DNA of 64,000 nt from Pseudoscleropodium purum (GCA_963969395.1 OZ017795.1:1-64000), one strand, 5' to 3'. Counted from the stretch's first letter, positions 1-13,374 are shown. Notes: generated from the sequence alone by a model not told the origin. A program made the numbers and translations.

Positions 1-151
1 AATTAAAATCTGCACAACTACTTTGCTGCGACTGCGTAATGCAGCCCGCATTTCGCTGACAGTAATCACTGTGGGGCCAGAGGGACGCACACTACAGAGA
101 GTGTGAAGAGACCGAACAAAGCGGCGAGAACGCCCTTAAAAGCCTGCACAC

Positions 152-318
152 GGTTTAGGGTCCGCGGGGGACTGTGGGTTTACGGCGGGGAGGGACTGCG
201 GGTTTACGGCGGGGAGGGTTTAGGGTTTAGGGCGGGGAGGGGTTAGGGTTTAGGGCGGGCAGGGACTGAGGGTTTAGGGCGGGCAGGGATTGAGGGTTTA
301 GGGCGGGCAGGGACTGTA
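152..318 (+). repeat. G-rich telomere-derived minisatellite (copy 1)
   Basis: Short units of about 24 bp combine TTTAGGG with GGCGGGCAGGGACTGA or a related GGCGGGGAGGG block. The + strand carries many runs of three or more G, so it has strong G-quadruplex potential. The telomere motif here is in the G-rich orientation on the + strand, opposite to the arrays at 16.5 and 48.6 kb. No protein reading is credible. Confidence 0.85.
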
Positions 319-326
319 GAAGAGAA

Positions 327-490
327 ATTCTACTTGCGTTCAGCAACCCCAACCTCAACATCAGCAACGTCATATGAACACAACAAGCTTCAAACTCGAC
401 TTCAGCACAGACACAAAGGATCATGCATGACTGGCAATGTCTTCAAGTCCGTTCAATTACTTGTCTGATTTTATAGCTCCTTCTCGGCCT
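327..490 (+). repeat. 164-bp direct repeat, first member (partner at 1,619-1,782)
   Basis: About 164 bp starting near TTCTAC and running past TTCTCGGCC recurs 1,292 bp downstream with few differences. The pair brackets an exon-like segment at 750-975, so a local duplication inside segment A took place before A itself was duplicated. The same pair occurs at 32,461-32,624 and 33,753-33,916. Confidence 0.8.
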
Positions 491-749
491 CTTCTTGTAA
501 TATGCTTCTTGTTTACCCAAGCGCTCAAGACCTTGTACAAGCAATAAATAACCCTCTCAATGTCTTTTCACAAATTTCTAACACCAGCAATCACTACCCT
601 TTAGCAATATTCCTAGGATACCTTGTATAATCTGTTGTCCCACCACTGCAAAGGATCCGCAAAATACTCCTCCCAATCTTGCTCGATTGTCTGTACTTCG
701 CCTGGTTCAATTGTTAAATACTTCATACATGTCATTCAATTCTTCTCAG

Positions 750-975
750 AGAAAAAAAGCAACCACTTCTGGCCATAAGAGCGGCCATCCTATACATACC
801 CGAAGCATTGGTACTCACAGAGGGTTTTCTCCAGACTGACGACGATGAACACCTAATGGATCCGCTGCTCCTTCCTCCAGGGGAGGCTGAGACAAATAAT
901 AAACATGGGTGTATATGCCATGGAGACTTCAAGAGTGGGACCACGCAGGCACCCTGGTCACACAAATCCCCGATA
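750..975 (+). other. Exon-like segment, unassigned product (copy 1)
   Basis: A 226-bp stretch is open on the + strand and bounded by a good acceptor (TTCTTCTCAG) and a good donor (GTGAGT at 976-981). The reading includes AIRAAILYIPEALVLTEGF followed by an acidic patch QTDDDEH and a leucine/proline-rich stretch PLLLPPGEAE, more protein-like than the opposite-strand frame. I do not recognise the family and see no neighbouring exon that continues it, so it is probably a stray exon of a fragmented gene. An identical copy lies at 32,884-33,109. Confidence 0.4.
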
Positions 976-990
976 GTGAGTCAATAACCG

Positions 991-3330
991 CATTCAATTC
1001 GTAGCAGTTTCAGCATAAGGTACTCATCGGTACGAAGATTCAATGTTTTAACGTCCAACCAACCCAGTTCACGTCCTGTCAGTTCGGGGGAAGCGCACCA
1101 CCGTATTAATCAAATATACTGCTGTCCTGAATGTATCGGACACATGTGTTTCTAACATGACCACGGTAGTTCAGTTCAGACAAGTCACAAGTCATCCAAC
1201 TACTTCCGTAGAACAGGTGTATGGCCAGAAGTCAACACTCACTCACCAGTGCACCAGCTCCAAGCACCAAATAGCTTCTCGTCTGCTGCCTATGATGCGA
1301 CAAAAAGTGTATTAATGCAGGCATTTTGTGGCTCAGTGTTTACAAACTTTTAACGGTTCCGCTTCAACAACAGAGTAACACCACAGACAGAAATCCAACT
1401 TCTCATCTAGAAAAAGCAAAGGACTGAATCTCCTCAAGTCTTTGGCCCCCTTTCAAGTGTAAGTACTCGATCAGTTGAAAAGAGCTCCTTGTCCATATCC
1501 AGGCAATGTCTGAAACCTTGAGTAAAAGTTGAAAAAGTAGCATATAAGTAGCAATCTGCTCCCTCCAACTGAGTTCCTTCTCTTCCTCAAATTGCCAAAC
1601 CTCCAGGCGAGAAGATAATTTCTACTTTCGTTCAGCAACCCCAACCTCAACATCAGCAACGTCATATGAACACAACAAGCTTCAAACTCGACTTCAGCAC
1701 AGACACAAAGTATCATGCATGACTGGCAATGTCTTCAAGTCCGTTCAATTACTTGTCTAATTTTATAGCCCCTTCTCGGCCTTCGGTACCAATAATTCCA
1801 ATGCCTGCCGCTTCCAAAATTTGTTGACTAGAAGTTCAATTCAGTCCACGCACAAAAGTTCCACGTATGAATCCCTCTCTTGGAATCTTCCGCTCCCCGT
1901 TAACTGTAAACTGCTATTTTGAACCCCCTCCAAAATGGCTCAGCCCTCAGGGCCTGAGAGAAAAAAACACTCACTGTTTCCCTGCATCGACAACCACCGA
2001 CGTAAGTAGCCTTAATACTTAGCTTCAGTCAATGAAAAATTACGGCCTCCTACTCCCTTGCATCTGTGTCCGTTCCATTCTCCACACTGCTCAATCATGA
2101 ACTCTCAGGCCACCAAGCACGGAGGAAGAAACAACTGCAGCAGTTTGACATCAACGTGAACAACTTCAAATGACTTCAGCTTGAGAAGACTGGACTGGAA
2201 CGTAGTCAGCGGAATGCTCAAATGTGAAAGTATCAATCTCTAAGATTCGCTAATCCCGTAAACACTCTTCTGTAGCCAGCAAGAACGCTGCGACAGGTCC
2301 TGACACTTGGACAGATAAAATTCTGCTGACGATTGCATTGGATTGACTTCGATCTAGACTCAAAGTATCATGCAAGAATCACTCTCCTCGAGTTATTCAG
2401 CCACCTTCCAATTCTGTCCGCGCTTCCCTGTCAATTGCTAAACCCTAATCAAGTAAACCTCCAAGCAGGAAGGGAACCCACAGCGCCCACAACTCTCAAA
2501 ATATGCAAACAGCTTTAGAATTGAACTATGCTGCAGAGATAGGATCACATGCTGCAGTGAGGAATTATGCTCTGAAAATTCGGTTTACCTGGCAGTGGAG
2601 ACTCAACGAGCGGACAGGTAAATTCTGGTGCAGCAAGACGACATGGCGAGACACCATATGCGTCAGCCTCACCAACCAACTCAAAGGCCCGATTTCTACA
2701 GTCGAGGATGAGCAGTGCAGTCGCACCCTGCAACGGTGTTTTAGGGTTTTGATGATCCTTGTCCAGCAGTACTCGGGCAAGATAGCTGTTGTTGATGAAG
2801 GCAGATAGTTCGATTATTCGAATTCAAGGATCTCTTGAGGCCTTGAGTGACGACAGCAGAACTGGAAGTTCTAATATCCACGGTCCACGGAATCCTTTTC
2901 GCCCCTCAAAATGGTGTCAGACCCCAAGAAAATCATGGACCCCTGCTTACCCGAGAATCCCGGCGAAGGACATCCTCAAATATACTTAACCGCATCCTAA
3001 TTAAAGATTGAAACCGGTCACTTCAAATGGAACAAGAATTCACGACAACTGGAGACTAGGGTTTGAGCCTTCTTCCGTAGCACCACCAGCCAGGTTTGTT
3101 TTTTTCGTTTAGTGCGGGGTGCTGCTTTCTCGCCAAATTCCAAATATGGATGGGCCATGTGGGTTTTTCTGTACAAAATTTGTCGTCTTCTTCCATAACT
3201 TGCTGGCTTCAGAGACAAAATTTTCCATTGAATTTGATGACAATTGTTTCTTGTGAATTTTCAGTGTCGAAGGAAGTGGCAACTAAGGATTCATATTTGG
3301 TTTAGATTGGGCTGCTGAGTGTGCAATTTT
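991..3330. other. GC-moderate genic-looking spacer, no assignable gene
   Basis: Base composition is richer in GC than the following AT-rich DNA. A small + frame (2,503-2,808, about 100 codons, real ATG) and several overlapping short frames on both strands exist, but none shows a domain, a codon pattern or a splice structure I can defend. It may be decayed genic DNA. The stretch also contains the second 164-bp repeat. Confidence 0.5.
1619..1782 (+). repeat. 164-bp direct repeat, second member
   Basis: Partner of the repeat at 327-490. It differs by a handful of substitutions, for example TTGCGTTC against TTTCGTTC near the start and GCTCC against GCCCC near the end. Confidence 0.8.
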
Positions 3331-4769
3331 GAATTGCTTTAGGGTACACTTTTTAAGGTCTTGCAAATTTTGTAAACATTTAAACAATTAAGTGCAAACA
3401 TCCAACAAAGAGTCAAAAAGTAAGTTTCCTAAACATGCTCACCATCTCCAAGCTCTCCATCTAGCACAACATGACCTGCACCCTAAACTCAAGTATTCCG
3501 ATGCTTGATTTAGTGCAATGCTAGAAAGATGGACTAGAAGTGAACAAGTACAGAATATAAGCAATCCCATTTAGTACAAAGCATTGAAAGCAACTATAAG
3601 CCATGGCAAACAAACAAAATGGCAATGATAAAGTCCCTTCAAGTTTCTTCACTCATCTCCCTTGAATTCAATCATGGTCCCTACAACCAATACACTATAT
3701 ATTTTGATGCCTAAATTAGTAAGGGAATTAAAGGAATACAATGATACAGATAGTAATAGTAGCCAAAAATTCACCTAATGACGTCACACTCTCTCAAGGT
3801 GGATAGAAATTCCCCTAAAATAGAGAATCAATATCACACAACAAAGTGTCATTCTAGACTCACAATCACTCAATACAAGCTATGATTGAGAAGCCACCAC
3901 ATGATAGAAAAACAACAATAAGCACATGGCAATTGAACGACCTCTACTCTCCATTAGTAGGAGGCCACAAATATGGCTATATATATAATATGAATAATTG
4001 ATAGTAACAAAGAAAAAAAGTTATGTTCTGTAAAAGATGTTTTGAAGTATCAACATACTCTAAATTTACGGCAAAATCTCAACTGGAATTTGAAATCTAT
4101 CACTAGCCAATTGGAATGAAAAACTTAACAAGTACCAATTACAAATACCAAGCAATCTTACACTACCTCGTGGATCTAGAGTAGGTGTCATGCAATCATT
4201 GCATAATAATCTTGCTTAGTGGCTAGCACCTACTACTTAAAACAATCATTATATGAGAAATTTTTCAAAGTATAAACATTTTGACAATGCATGCCCATAA
4301 CCACTCCAAGGTTCTGATCAAGCCTATCCTTTGGAAAAGACAATGTTGAGAAGGTGCATTCATCTTCTACACTAACCAACATATGAACCATGGCAATTTG
4401 TTTTAGTTTGATGTACTCTCCAAAGCTTTTGCCAAGTGAGAAGTTTGCATCCAAACTCTCCACAATTTCATTAGGGGGTTCACCAACTAATGCACAGGAG
4501 CATTTAGCGAAGGCACCTCCATAGCTGCGGATGCATTGGCAATCATTACAATTTTGAAAAGAGGCTACTTTGAGTCTAGGAAGAATTTATCAAACATAAC
4601 ACATACAAGAAATTTGCTCTCACTCTCCCTTATCCACTTGGGTTCTCCATAAAAATCTTTTATGATTTGAAGATGCTTTTGAAAGCTGGTGGCACAATTC
4701 TCGTACAACCAATATTGCAAGTATATAATAAAGGCCATATTCATTAAAATGAGAGAAAGTGGAGTCTCA
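3331..4769. other. AT-rich spacer, nothing recognised
   Basis: Low-GC DNA with only short chance frames and no repeat structure that I could make out. It ends where the 247-bp satellite begins. Confidence 0.6.
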
Positions 4770-6900
4770 TTTTAAACATGACCCTAAATTTAGTCCTAAA
4801 TTCAATGACAAACAAAGTATTAGCATTTTTGGAGTACAGCAGTTTGGAATGGGTTTGAAATGAAGTTCCATTGATTGATGTGGTGATTTTTTCAAAATTC
4901 CTTGAGTTCTATTCATCTATGACCGCATATGAATGGAAGATGTACCATATTGAATTTTAGATTCCATGTATATGGTTAGAGCCTAGAATTCTGTCACCAG
5001 TATTTTCCCCTAAACCCTTAAAAAGGGTTATTTTTAAATTCGTCCTAAATTCAATGATAAGTAAAATATTTAGCATTTTTAGAGTATAGAGGGTTTAGGA
5101 ATGGGTTTGAAATGAAGTTCCATTGATTGGTGTGGTGATTTTTCAAAATCCCTTGAGTTCTATTCATCTATGACCGCATATGAATGGAAGATGTACCATA
5201 TTGAATTTTAGATTCCATGTGTATGGTTAGAGCCTAAATTGCTATCACCAACCTTTTTCCCCTACACCCTTAAAAAGGAATATTTTCAAATTTGTCCTAA
5301 ACTCAATGACAAGCAAAATATTAGCATTTTTAGAGTACAACTTGTTGGAATGGGTTTGAAATGAAGTTCCATTGATTGATGTGGTGATTTTTCAATTTCC
5401 CTTGAGTTCTATTAATCTATGACCGCATATGAATGGAAGATGTACCATATTGAATTTTAAATTCCATGTATATGGTTAGAACCTAAACTGCTATCACCAA
5501 CCTTTTTCCCCTACACCCTTAAAAAGGGTTATTTTTAAATTTGTCCTAAACTCAATGACAAGCAAAATATTAGCATTTTTAGAGTACGACTTGTTGGAAT
5601 GGATTTGAAATGAAGTTCCATTGATTGATGTGGTGATTTTTCTAAATCCCTTGAGTTTTATTCATCTATGACCGCATATGAATGGAAGATGTACCATATT
5701 GAATTTTAGATTCCATGTGTATGGTTAGAGCCTAAACTGCTATCACCACCCTTTTTCCCCTGAACCCTTAAAAAGGGTTATTTTTAAATTTGTCCTAAAC
5801 TCAATGATAAGCAAAATATTAGCATTTTTAGAGTACAACTTGTTGGAATGGGTTTGAAATGAAGTTCCATTGATTGATGTGGAGATTTTTCAAAATTCCT
5901 TGAGTTCTATTAATCTATAACCGCATATGAATGGAAGATGACCATATTGAATTTTGGATTCCATGAGTATGGTTAGAGTCGAAACTGCTATCACCAGCCT
6001 TTTTCCCCTACACCCTTAAAAAGGGTTATTTTTAAATTTGTCCTAAATTCAATGACAAGCAAATATTTAGCATCTTTCGAGTATAGCTTGTCGGAATGGA
6101 TTTGAAATGAAGTTCCATTGATGTGGTGATTTTTCAAAATTCTTGAGTTCTATTAATATATGACTGTATATGAATGGAAGATGTACGTATCGAATTTTAG
6201 ATTCCATGTGTATGGTTAGAGCCTAAACTGCTATCACCACCCTTTTTCCCCTGAACCCTTAAAAAGGGTTATTTTTAAATTTGTCCTAAACTCAATGATA
6301 AGCAAAATATTAGCATTTTTAGAGTACAACTTGTTGGAATGGGTTTGAAATGAAGTTCCATTGATTGATGTGGAGATTTTTCAAAATTCCTTGAGTTCTA
6401 TTAATCTATAACCGCATATGAATGGAAGATGACCATATTGAATTTTGGATTCCATGAGTATGGTTAGAGTCGAAACTGCTATCACCAATATTTTTCCCTA
6501 AACCCTTAAAAAGGGTTATTTTTAAATTTGTCCTAAATTCAATGACAAGCAAAATATTTAGCATCTTTCGAGTATAGCTTGTCGGAATGGATTTGAAATG
6601 AAGTTCCATTGATGTGGTGATTTTTCAAAATTCTTGAGTTCTATTAATATATGACTGTATATGAATGGAAGATGTACGTATCGAATTTTAGATTCCATGT
6701 GTATGGTTAGAGCCGAAACTGCTATCACCACACCTTTTCCATAAATTTAAAAAGGAATATTTTCCAATTCGTTCTAAATTTAATTACAAGCAAAATATTA
6801 GCATTTTTGGAGTACAACTTATTAGAATGGATTTGAAATGGAGTTTCGATTGATGTGGTGATTTTTCAAAATTCTTGAGTTCTATTCATCTATGATCACA
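4770..6900 (+). repeat. 247-bp AT-rich satellite, about 8.5 units, with a dimeric higher-order repeat (copy 1)
   Basis: The phrase TGAAATGAAGTTCCATTGAT recurs at about 4,858, 5,110, 5,358, 5,604, 5,853, 6,105, 6,348 and 6,597, giving a period near 247 bp. Most units carry the palindrome AACCCTTAAAAAGGGTT and the phrase CCGCATATGAATGGAAGATG. Two adjacent dimers (about 5,740-6,230 and 6,231-6,720) resemble each other far more than single units do, sharing private variants such as GATGTGGAGATT and CATCTTTCGAGTATAG. That is a higher-order repeat of about 491 bp. Confidence 0.9.
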
Positions 6901-6904
6901 CTTT

Positions 6905-9900
6905 TGGAAATCCAATTTTGAACTGAAGTCACTAAAATTTTGGCTTGACATACTTCCATACTTGTGAATTCAGAAAAATATAAACTTTACTAACGCCAAA
7001 TCCAACCATTGGATAGGACAACAACTTGATGAAGTATTTCCACAAATTAGAGGACTTCTGTCCAAGCATTGATGGGAAAGAAAACTAAATCCCAATATGT
7101 TCATTGTCTAGGAATTGGACATTGGAGTGCTAGGGGGTTGGACCCCCTGAACCACCCTAACCCTTTGAAAATTTCAGGGTATAATCAGCAGCTGCATTCC
7201 CTCCGAATTGCACCACTATGCTTGTATTTATTTCCTAACTGAACATCTATTTTTGAGATTTGGACTGAAATTTTTTGAGATTTGGACTGAAAAGTGCAAT
7301 AATTTAAGAACTTTAGTCTTATAATGTGCTAGGAATTTTTTATGAAAATCATCCACGTCCATGACGTGTAATAAAGCCTCATCCTTGGATAATTTGGATT
7401 GATCCACGTGAACACTGCGGTTACTTTGTACTGGGCTTTGCTGCATTATGGGGTGTTTGGATTAAAAAAAAAAATCAAGGAAATATCATATTTATCAAAA
7501 GACACGCAGTAGCCATGGCTGGATATTTTGAAATCAGTCCAAAAATCTGAATACACAACTTTAGGGGGGACTCCCTGCCATGTTGCTGTCCAAAAATCTA
7601 AAACCGTCACTTTAGGGGGGACTCCTTGCCAGGTTGACGTGTTTGCTTGGTGCACAGTGTATATGTACAGTCACTAGATGATTTCCAATCTCACACCTAA
7701 ACCCTCAGCTTCAGTGTTGGTTGAGCAGTTACAGGGATCACTGCAGTTGTTTGCTACAAGTTTGGTGATTTATTAGACATATACCACTAACTGTCAGGGC
7801 TTCACCCCTTAATGCCCCCGGCTTATTGTGAGCCACCAGAAATTTGCTTTGAATGGAATTAGAAGCTGACATTTTGATAAGTTGAACCAAGTAACTTTTT
7901 TCGAATGGTAGCCGTACAAAGTCAAACTAGACATGTTGGAGATCACCCAGGACCATAAAGCATGACAATATCACTCATAGTTTGGAAGATTATGATGTCT
8001 GATCGTGAAGGTGTTAGAACTTTGAAGAAAATTCCATTCACTTTTAACAACTCAAACTTGAGAAGTTTGTGACCAACAAAATATGAGGTTTAGGGGCCCC
8101 ATATGAATAACCCTCAACCAATTTATGGCTTCTCTAAATCTACTCTATAATTTTTTTAAATGAATTTTGAATGTGATTTTTTCCTCAAGTCTATTGGAGG
8201 ATCATTTACAAGAGCTCTCAGCACTATGGGAAGTCAATACTATATAGTGGGTACCCCAAAACCTGAAACCTTGAATAGAAGAATCACTACCATTTATTTT
8301 CAAAGTTGGGTTTTGGGTGCCTAAACTAGACTTTAAGAAGAATCTTTCGAGAATCTAAATTGCCAAAAATAGCAACTAGGTTAGATTCTGGTGCCTTGGG
8401 CATTGAGGGGTTCAACAATTTATTTTCTAAACTCTCATTTTGTGTCTCCAAAAATAGGGATGGATGAGCATTGCTTACGAATTTTATTCCTTGGTTGGTT
8501 GTCCTAAACCCTTTGACCATTCAATGAAGAATGTCTACATCTTTGAAGGCCCCAAACACACAAAAAAAAAGCCTTGACTATTAGTTTAGATGTTCAATTG
8601 GCTTTCCAATGGTATCAAACTAGATTTCCGGTACACATAATTGTGACCCAACTCAAGATGTGATGACAATCTTTTGAAAAGCATGTCATGTAGTGAACAT
8701 AAAAAGACCCCTTTTTCGAAATGAACCCTTCACTTTTCACTAGAATGTTCCTAAAACATCATTGATCAAAATGGGGACCTCTAACTTTGGAAACACCTAT
8801 TTTTAGCAATCCAATATTTAGAGTTTACTAGTTAGTCGTTTACTTTTGCCATGATAGAATTGAATACAATATGAACAAAATTGAAAATTATTACTCATGA
8901 AAAAACTTTGAAATTCCTAATCTCTTTTGCCTTAAACCCCCCAACCAAGCAAGAAGGCCCCAAGCAACCCTCTCTAAAATGACCTTTTTGGTAGTACCAA
9001 AAAAGTGACCAATATGAGCATAATTATTCAAGATCTCACCTTAATAAACAAACAATTATTCCAATAAAATAAAATAAAATCCCACACCCTGAGCTTTATA
9101 TATACATTTCTATTTGACCCACCCCTCCATTCGAATGGTGGCTAATGAAGCACAAGTTCCAAATTGGTTCCAATGCATGATTCTTCAAATGGGGTTGGGC
9201 CAAAATTCTCACACTGGTAAGTTGATTTTTGGGTGAGTCTGTAGACAACTCTTGATTTGTAACAGGTAGAATGTACCAAGAATTTATGAGCATTGTACAA
9301 GTTTCACCAGTACAGATCCAAGCCTTTTTTTTGCTCGCAAACATTCCCTCCACATTAAACAACATACCTCAACCAATTGATATGCTCTTCTGGAAGAAAG
9401 TTGAACCTAGACCATCCAGTGTACCCTGTGTTCACATGTTAGAGATCACATGTTAAAAGGGAACACGACCCCAATATTATTTGTGCATTAGGACACTATA
9501 GATTCGGAATTGGCTACAGTGTAGTGGCATCCCAATCATGATTATTTGACAACCCATTAGACATAATTCTAAATCCACTCCAAAAGAAAAGATGAGGATG
9601 TTTGGGAGCATGTCATGTACTAAAATAACCCTTCATCCCTTTGTAGGATTGACCCCTAAACCCTGATTTCTTTGTATATAGATATGGGGCCAACTTACTT
9701 AAACCCTATTTGTAGTGGTTCATGGTTTGGGATTTACTATGAACCTAGAAGTCCTAATAGATCAATTCCATTGTTTAACATAGTGAAAGGTACAAAGAAG
9801 GAGTACCCAATCACCCCTAGTTCATAGGTTGGAAGATGATACTTGACATTTTTTTTTAGTGTGCTGTCTAAATCCCAAAGCACAACATCCCTGAACCCTC

Positions 9901-9910
9901 GAATCTTCCC
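6905..9910. other. AT-rich spacer, nothing recognised
   Basis: Only short frames, none protein-like. Two short direct repeats of the phrase CTTTAGGGGGGACTCC lie near 7,560 and 7,611. Scattered telomere-like words (CCCTAAACCC, TAAACCCTGA) occur without forming arrays. Confidence 0.6.
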
Positions 9911-10018
9911 AGTGAACCCTACACGGCGCAAAGCGCCTGGATACTATAGCTACGCGCCTAACGGCGCTCCGCTATAGGCCTAAACCCTACTCGCTCCGCT
10001 ACGCAGGGTTTAGGGCTT
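9911..10018 (+). repeat. Triple-hairpin element with telomere-like stem (copy 1)
   Basis: About 105 bp of GC-rich sequence in AT-rich surroundings contains three successive stem-loops. They are GGCGC-AAA-GCGCC, then GCGCC-TAAC-GGCGC inside a TAGC/GCTA outer stem, then TAAACCCT/AGGGTTTA closing a loop rich in CGCTCCGCTACG. A diverged copy lies at 20,964-21,062 in segment B, and an identical one at 42,045-42,152. The short phrase GAACCCTACACGGC opens both the A and B versions. It has no reading frame and resembles a small structured mobile element. Confidence 0.7.
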
Positions 10019-10317
10019 AGAATCTTTGTCCATAAATGGACTCAAAACATATGTACCAACGATTCTTATGTGTCTATATTAGGATCATTCCAACTCACTC
10101 TAGACCGTAGAGCCTACATGAGCTGGTTTAAAGCTTGAACACATGTCCCTCTTTCTTAATGTGTTAATTTTAGAGTTTAAATTTTTTTTTAAATGGACAT
10201 TACTGGGATTTCTTAATACCCATAATGTGTAATACAGATACATGCATTCCACTCATTTTGAACCTATAAATTACAAAATACTGGTTTTGTGAGATACAAT
10301 TGAGTTTCACCAAGGTG

Positions 10318-10445
10318 CATAGTGCTTGTAATTTCAGGGTTTTTGGGTTGTGAAAATGTAGTTCATGAATGCCTTATCATCCATAGTGCTTGTAATTTCA
10401 GGGTTTTTGGGTTGTGAAAATGTAGTTCCTAAATGCCCCATCATC
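10318..10445 (+). repeat. 64-bp tandem duplication
   Basis: The phrase CATAGTGCTTGTAATTTCAG and the sequence following it occur twice in tandem, starting at 10,318 and 10,382. The two units differ at a few bases near the end. Confidence 0.85.
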
Positions 10446-11700
10446 CATTGAAGGAAGGAATGGGAATGTAGTACGGAACCCCTCAATCTGTCCAATTATT
10501 ATTTGTGGAAGAAGGTACGAGGGAAATCACATACCGTACCAATAGAAACAGAACGAAAAAAAAATCCTCTTCATACATCAATGATAAAGATATGTTAAAG
10601 AATTCCATTTACTTATGTTGAATCCTAAAAATTCATCCATAAACCTCCAATTTCGAAATTGGAGAGGTCATTGAGCCTAAACTACGAGAGGCTTTACCCT
10701 TATAATACCATTCCCTTTGATTTTCACTTTTTTAAATATTGAAATTTATTTCGTTCCTCAACACTATGGCTCTTGTAAATCCTCATAATAGCTTCTATTG
10801 ATGTGAAGGCAATTACCTTGGAAGGCAATTACACCTGATATCACATAAGTGAAACATTCAACATGATTCCTATTATTAGCCCCTTGAAATTTAGTTTGGT
10901 TTGATCTTCTTGATGGTTGTACGGGATTCCAAACCCCTTCAAGAATGCATTCCAGTTGATATTGTATGAATATGCTATGATTTTTGAAAGAGACCTGAAT
11001 AGAACGATCTCAATTCGGTCATAGATTTTTTTGAATATTGGTAGAACATTGTAGGCAAAATGTACTGTGTCTTCTTTCAAGAAGTTGCCCGAAGCAGGTG
11101 CACTTACCTTGAAGGCAATAAATTAATGGTTCAGTTTTTGGAAGTTTCACTCAACCCTTTATAAAGTAGAGTTATCCTTTAACCCTTAGAAAGCATTCTA
11201 TTATAGGAACATGTTGCTCTTTTGTCCATGTGCATTTTCCCTTGACAACGCCCCACATACCATGTGGTAAATTTCAAACTAATTTCTATTGTGAAAATAC
11301 ACCCGTGAACTAATTGTATAAGGGCCCTTTTCTACATCACTTTGTAGTCACCATATATTAAAAGAGAATATACCAAGATTTGAAGAATACACTACCAATG
11401 CATGGTACGTAGTGCACAAGTAGAATGCCATACATTTTTTGTCCACTACTTCGGTACAACATCATAAGCACACATCATAATGAAATAATGAAGGGTTTCA
11501 CATCTACTGACATGGATTTAAAATAAAAACCATAGACCCTAAAACCCTCATGTATTCATCCCAAAGTATATAAAATCATGCATGATAAAGCAATACTATC
11601 CCTAAATTTTGTAGCGATTGAATGATTTTATCCAATGAATGTAGGGTAATGAATTCTCACATATTCCCTCAAACCCATTTATATATAGCTTTTGGGCAAT
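10446..11700. other. AT-rich spacer, nothing recognised
   Basis: No protein-like frame and no repeats beyond short low-complexity runs. It ends abruptly at the GC-rich 35-bp minisatellite. Confidence 0.6.
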
Positions 11701-11707
11701 AAATTGC

Positions 11708-13258
11708 TCACCCTAGCTCTCCAGTCCCGCTGCGCCACCCGCTCACCCCAATCCCGAGTCTCGCTGCGCCACCGCGTCACCCCAGCTCCCAAGTCCCGCT
11801 GCGCCACCGCGTCACCCCAGCTCCCGAGTCCCGCTGCACCACCCCATCACCCCTAAACCGCTAGGCCACCGCGTCACCCCAGCCTCCGAGTCCCGCTGTG
11901 CCACCCCGTCACCCCAATCCCGAGTCCCGCTACGCCACCGCGTCACCCCCAGCTCCCAAGTCCCGTTGCGCCACCCCGTCACCCTAGCTCCTGAGTCCCG
12001 CTGCGCCACCGCATCACCTCCAGCTCCCAAGTCCTGTTGCGCCACCCCATCACCCCAGTCTCGAGTCCCGTTGCGCCACCCCGTCACCCCAGCTCCTGAG
12101 TCCCGCTGCGCCACTGCGTCATCCCAGCACCCGAGTCCCGCTGCGCCACCGCGTCATCCCAGCTCCCGAATCTCGCTGCGCCACCCCGTCACCCCGAGTC
12201 CCGCTGCGCCGCCGCGTCACCCCAGCTCCCGAGTCCCGCTGTGCCACCGCGTCACCCCCAGCTCCCAAGTCCCCTCCTGAGTCTCGCTGCGCTACCCCGT
12301 CACCCCAATCCCGAGTCCCGTTGCGCCACCGCGTCACCCCCAGCTCCCGAGTCCCGTTGCGCCACCCCATCACCCCAGCTCCTGAATCCCGCTGCGCCAC
12401 CCCGTCATCCCAACTTCTGAGTCCCGCTGCGCCACCCCATCACCCTAGTCCCGAATCCCACTGCGCCACCCCGTCACCTCAGTCCCGAGTCTCGTTGCGC
12501 CACCCCGTCACCCCAATCCCGAGTCCCGCTGCACCACCGCGTCACCCCGTCACCCCGAGTCCCGCTGCGCCACCGTGTCACCCCAACTCCCGAATCCCGT
12601 TGCGCCACCCCGTCACCCCGAGTCCCGCTGCGCCACCGCGTCACCCCAGCTCCCGAGTCCCGCTGTGCCACCGCGTCACCCCCAGCTCCCAAGTCCCGTT
12701 GCGCCATCCCGTCACCCCAGTCCCGAGTCCCGTTGCGCCATCCCGTCACCCGAGTCCCGCTGCGCCACCGCGTCACCCTAGCACCCGAGTCCCGCTGCGC
12801 CACCGCGTCACCCTAGCACCCGAGTCCCGCTGCGCCACCGCGTCACCCTAGCACCCGAGTCCCGCTGCGCCACTCCATCACCCTGAGTCCCGCTGCACCA
12901 CCGCGTCACCCCAGCTCCCGAGTCCCGCTGCGCCACCGCGTCACCCCAGCTCCCGAGTCTCGCTGTGCCACCCCGTCACCCCAGCTCCCGAGTCCCGCTG
13001 TGCCACCCCGTCACCCCAGCTCCCGAGTCCCGCTGCGCCACCACGTCACCCCCAGCTCCCAAGTCCCGTTGCGCCACCCCGTCACCCCAGTCCCGAGTCC
13101 CGTTGCGCCACCGCGTCACCCCAGCTCCTGAGTCCCGCTACGCCACCCCGTCACCCCAGCTCCCGAGTCCTGCTACGCCATCCCGTCACCCCAATCCCAA
13201 GTCTCGCTGTGCTACCCCGTCACCCCAGCTCTAAAGTCCCGCTGCACCACCCCGTCAT
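11708..13258 (+). repeat. GC-rich 35-bp minisatellite, about 45 units (copy 1)
   Basis: Units of about 35 bp read close to CGAGTCCCGCTGCGCCACCG followed by CGTCACCCCAGCTCC, with point variants and occasional deletions. The period is not a multiple of three and there are few stops, so long repetitive frames open on both strands; they encode nothing but the repeat in shifting frames and I do not call them genes. The composition contrasts sharply with the AT-rich left flank. The minus strand is G-rich. Confidence 0.95.
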
Positions 13259-13374
13259 ATGACTCTAACACACAAATTCCATATTTACCAATTCCATATT
13301 TTTTGGGGTATGTTAGTTCATATGACTTGAACACACAAACCATTTACCGATTCCGTATTTTTGGCTGTGCAAAC

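Noticed and set aside
11812..13234. Long frames on both strands (up to 176 codons) across the 35-bp minisatellite
   Set aside because: They are translations of the repeat in rotating frames. The unit length is not a multiple of three, and both strands are equally open because the repeat lacks stops.
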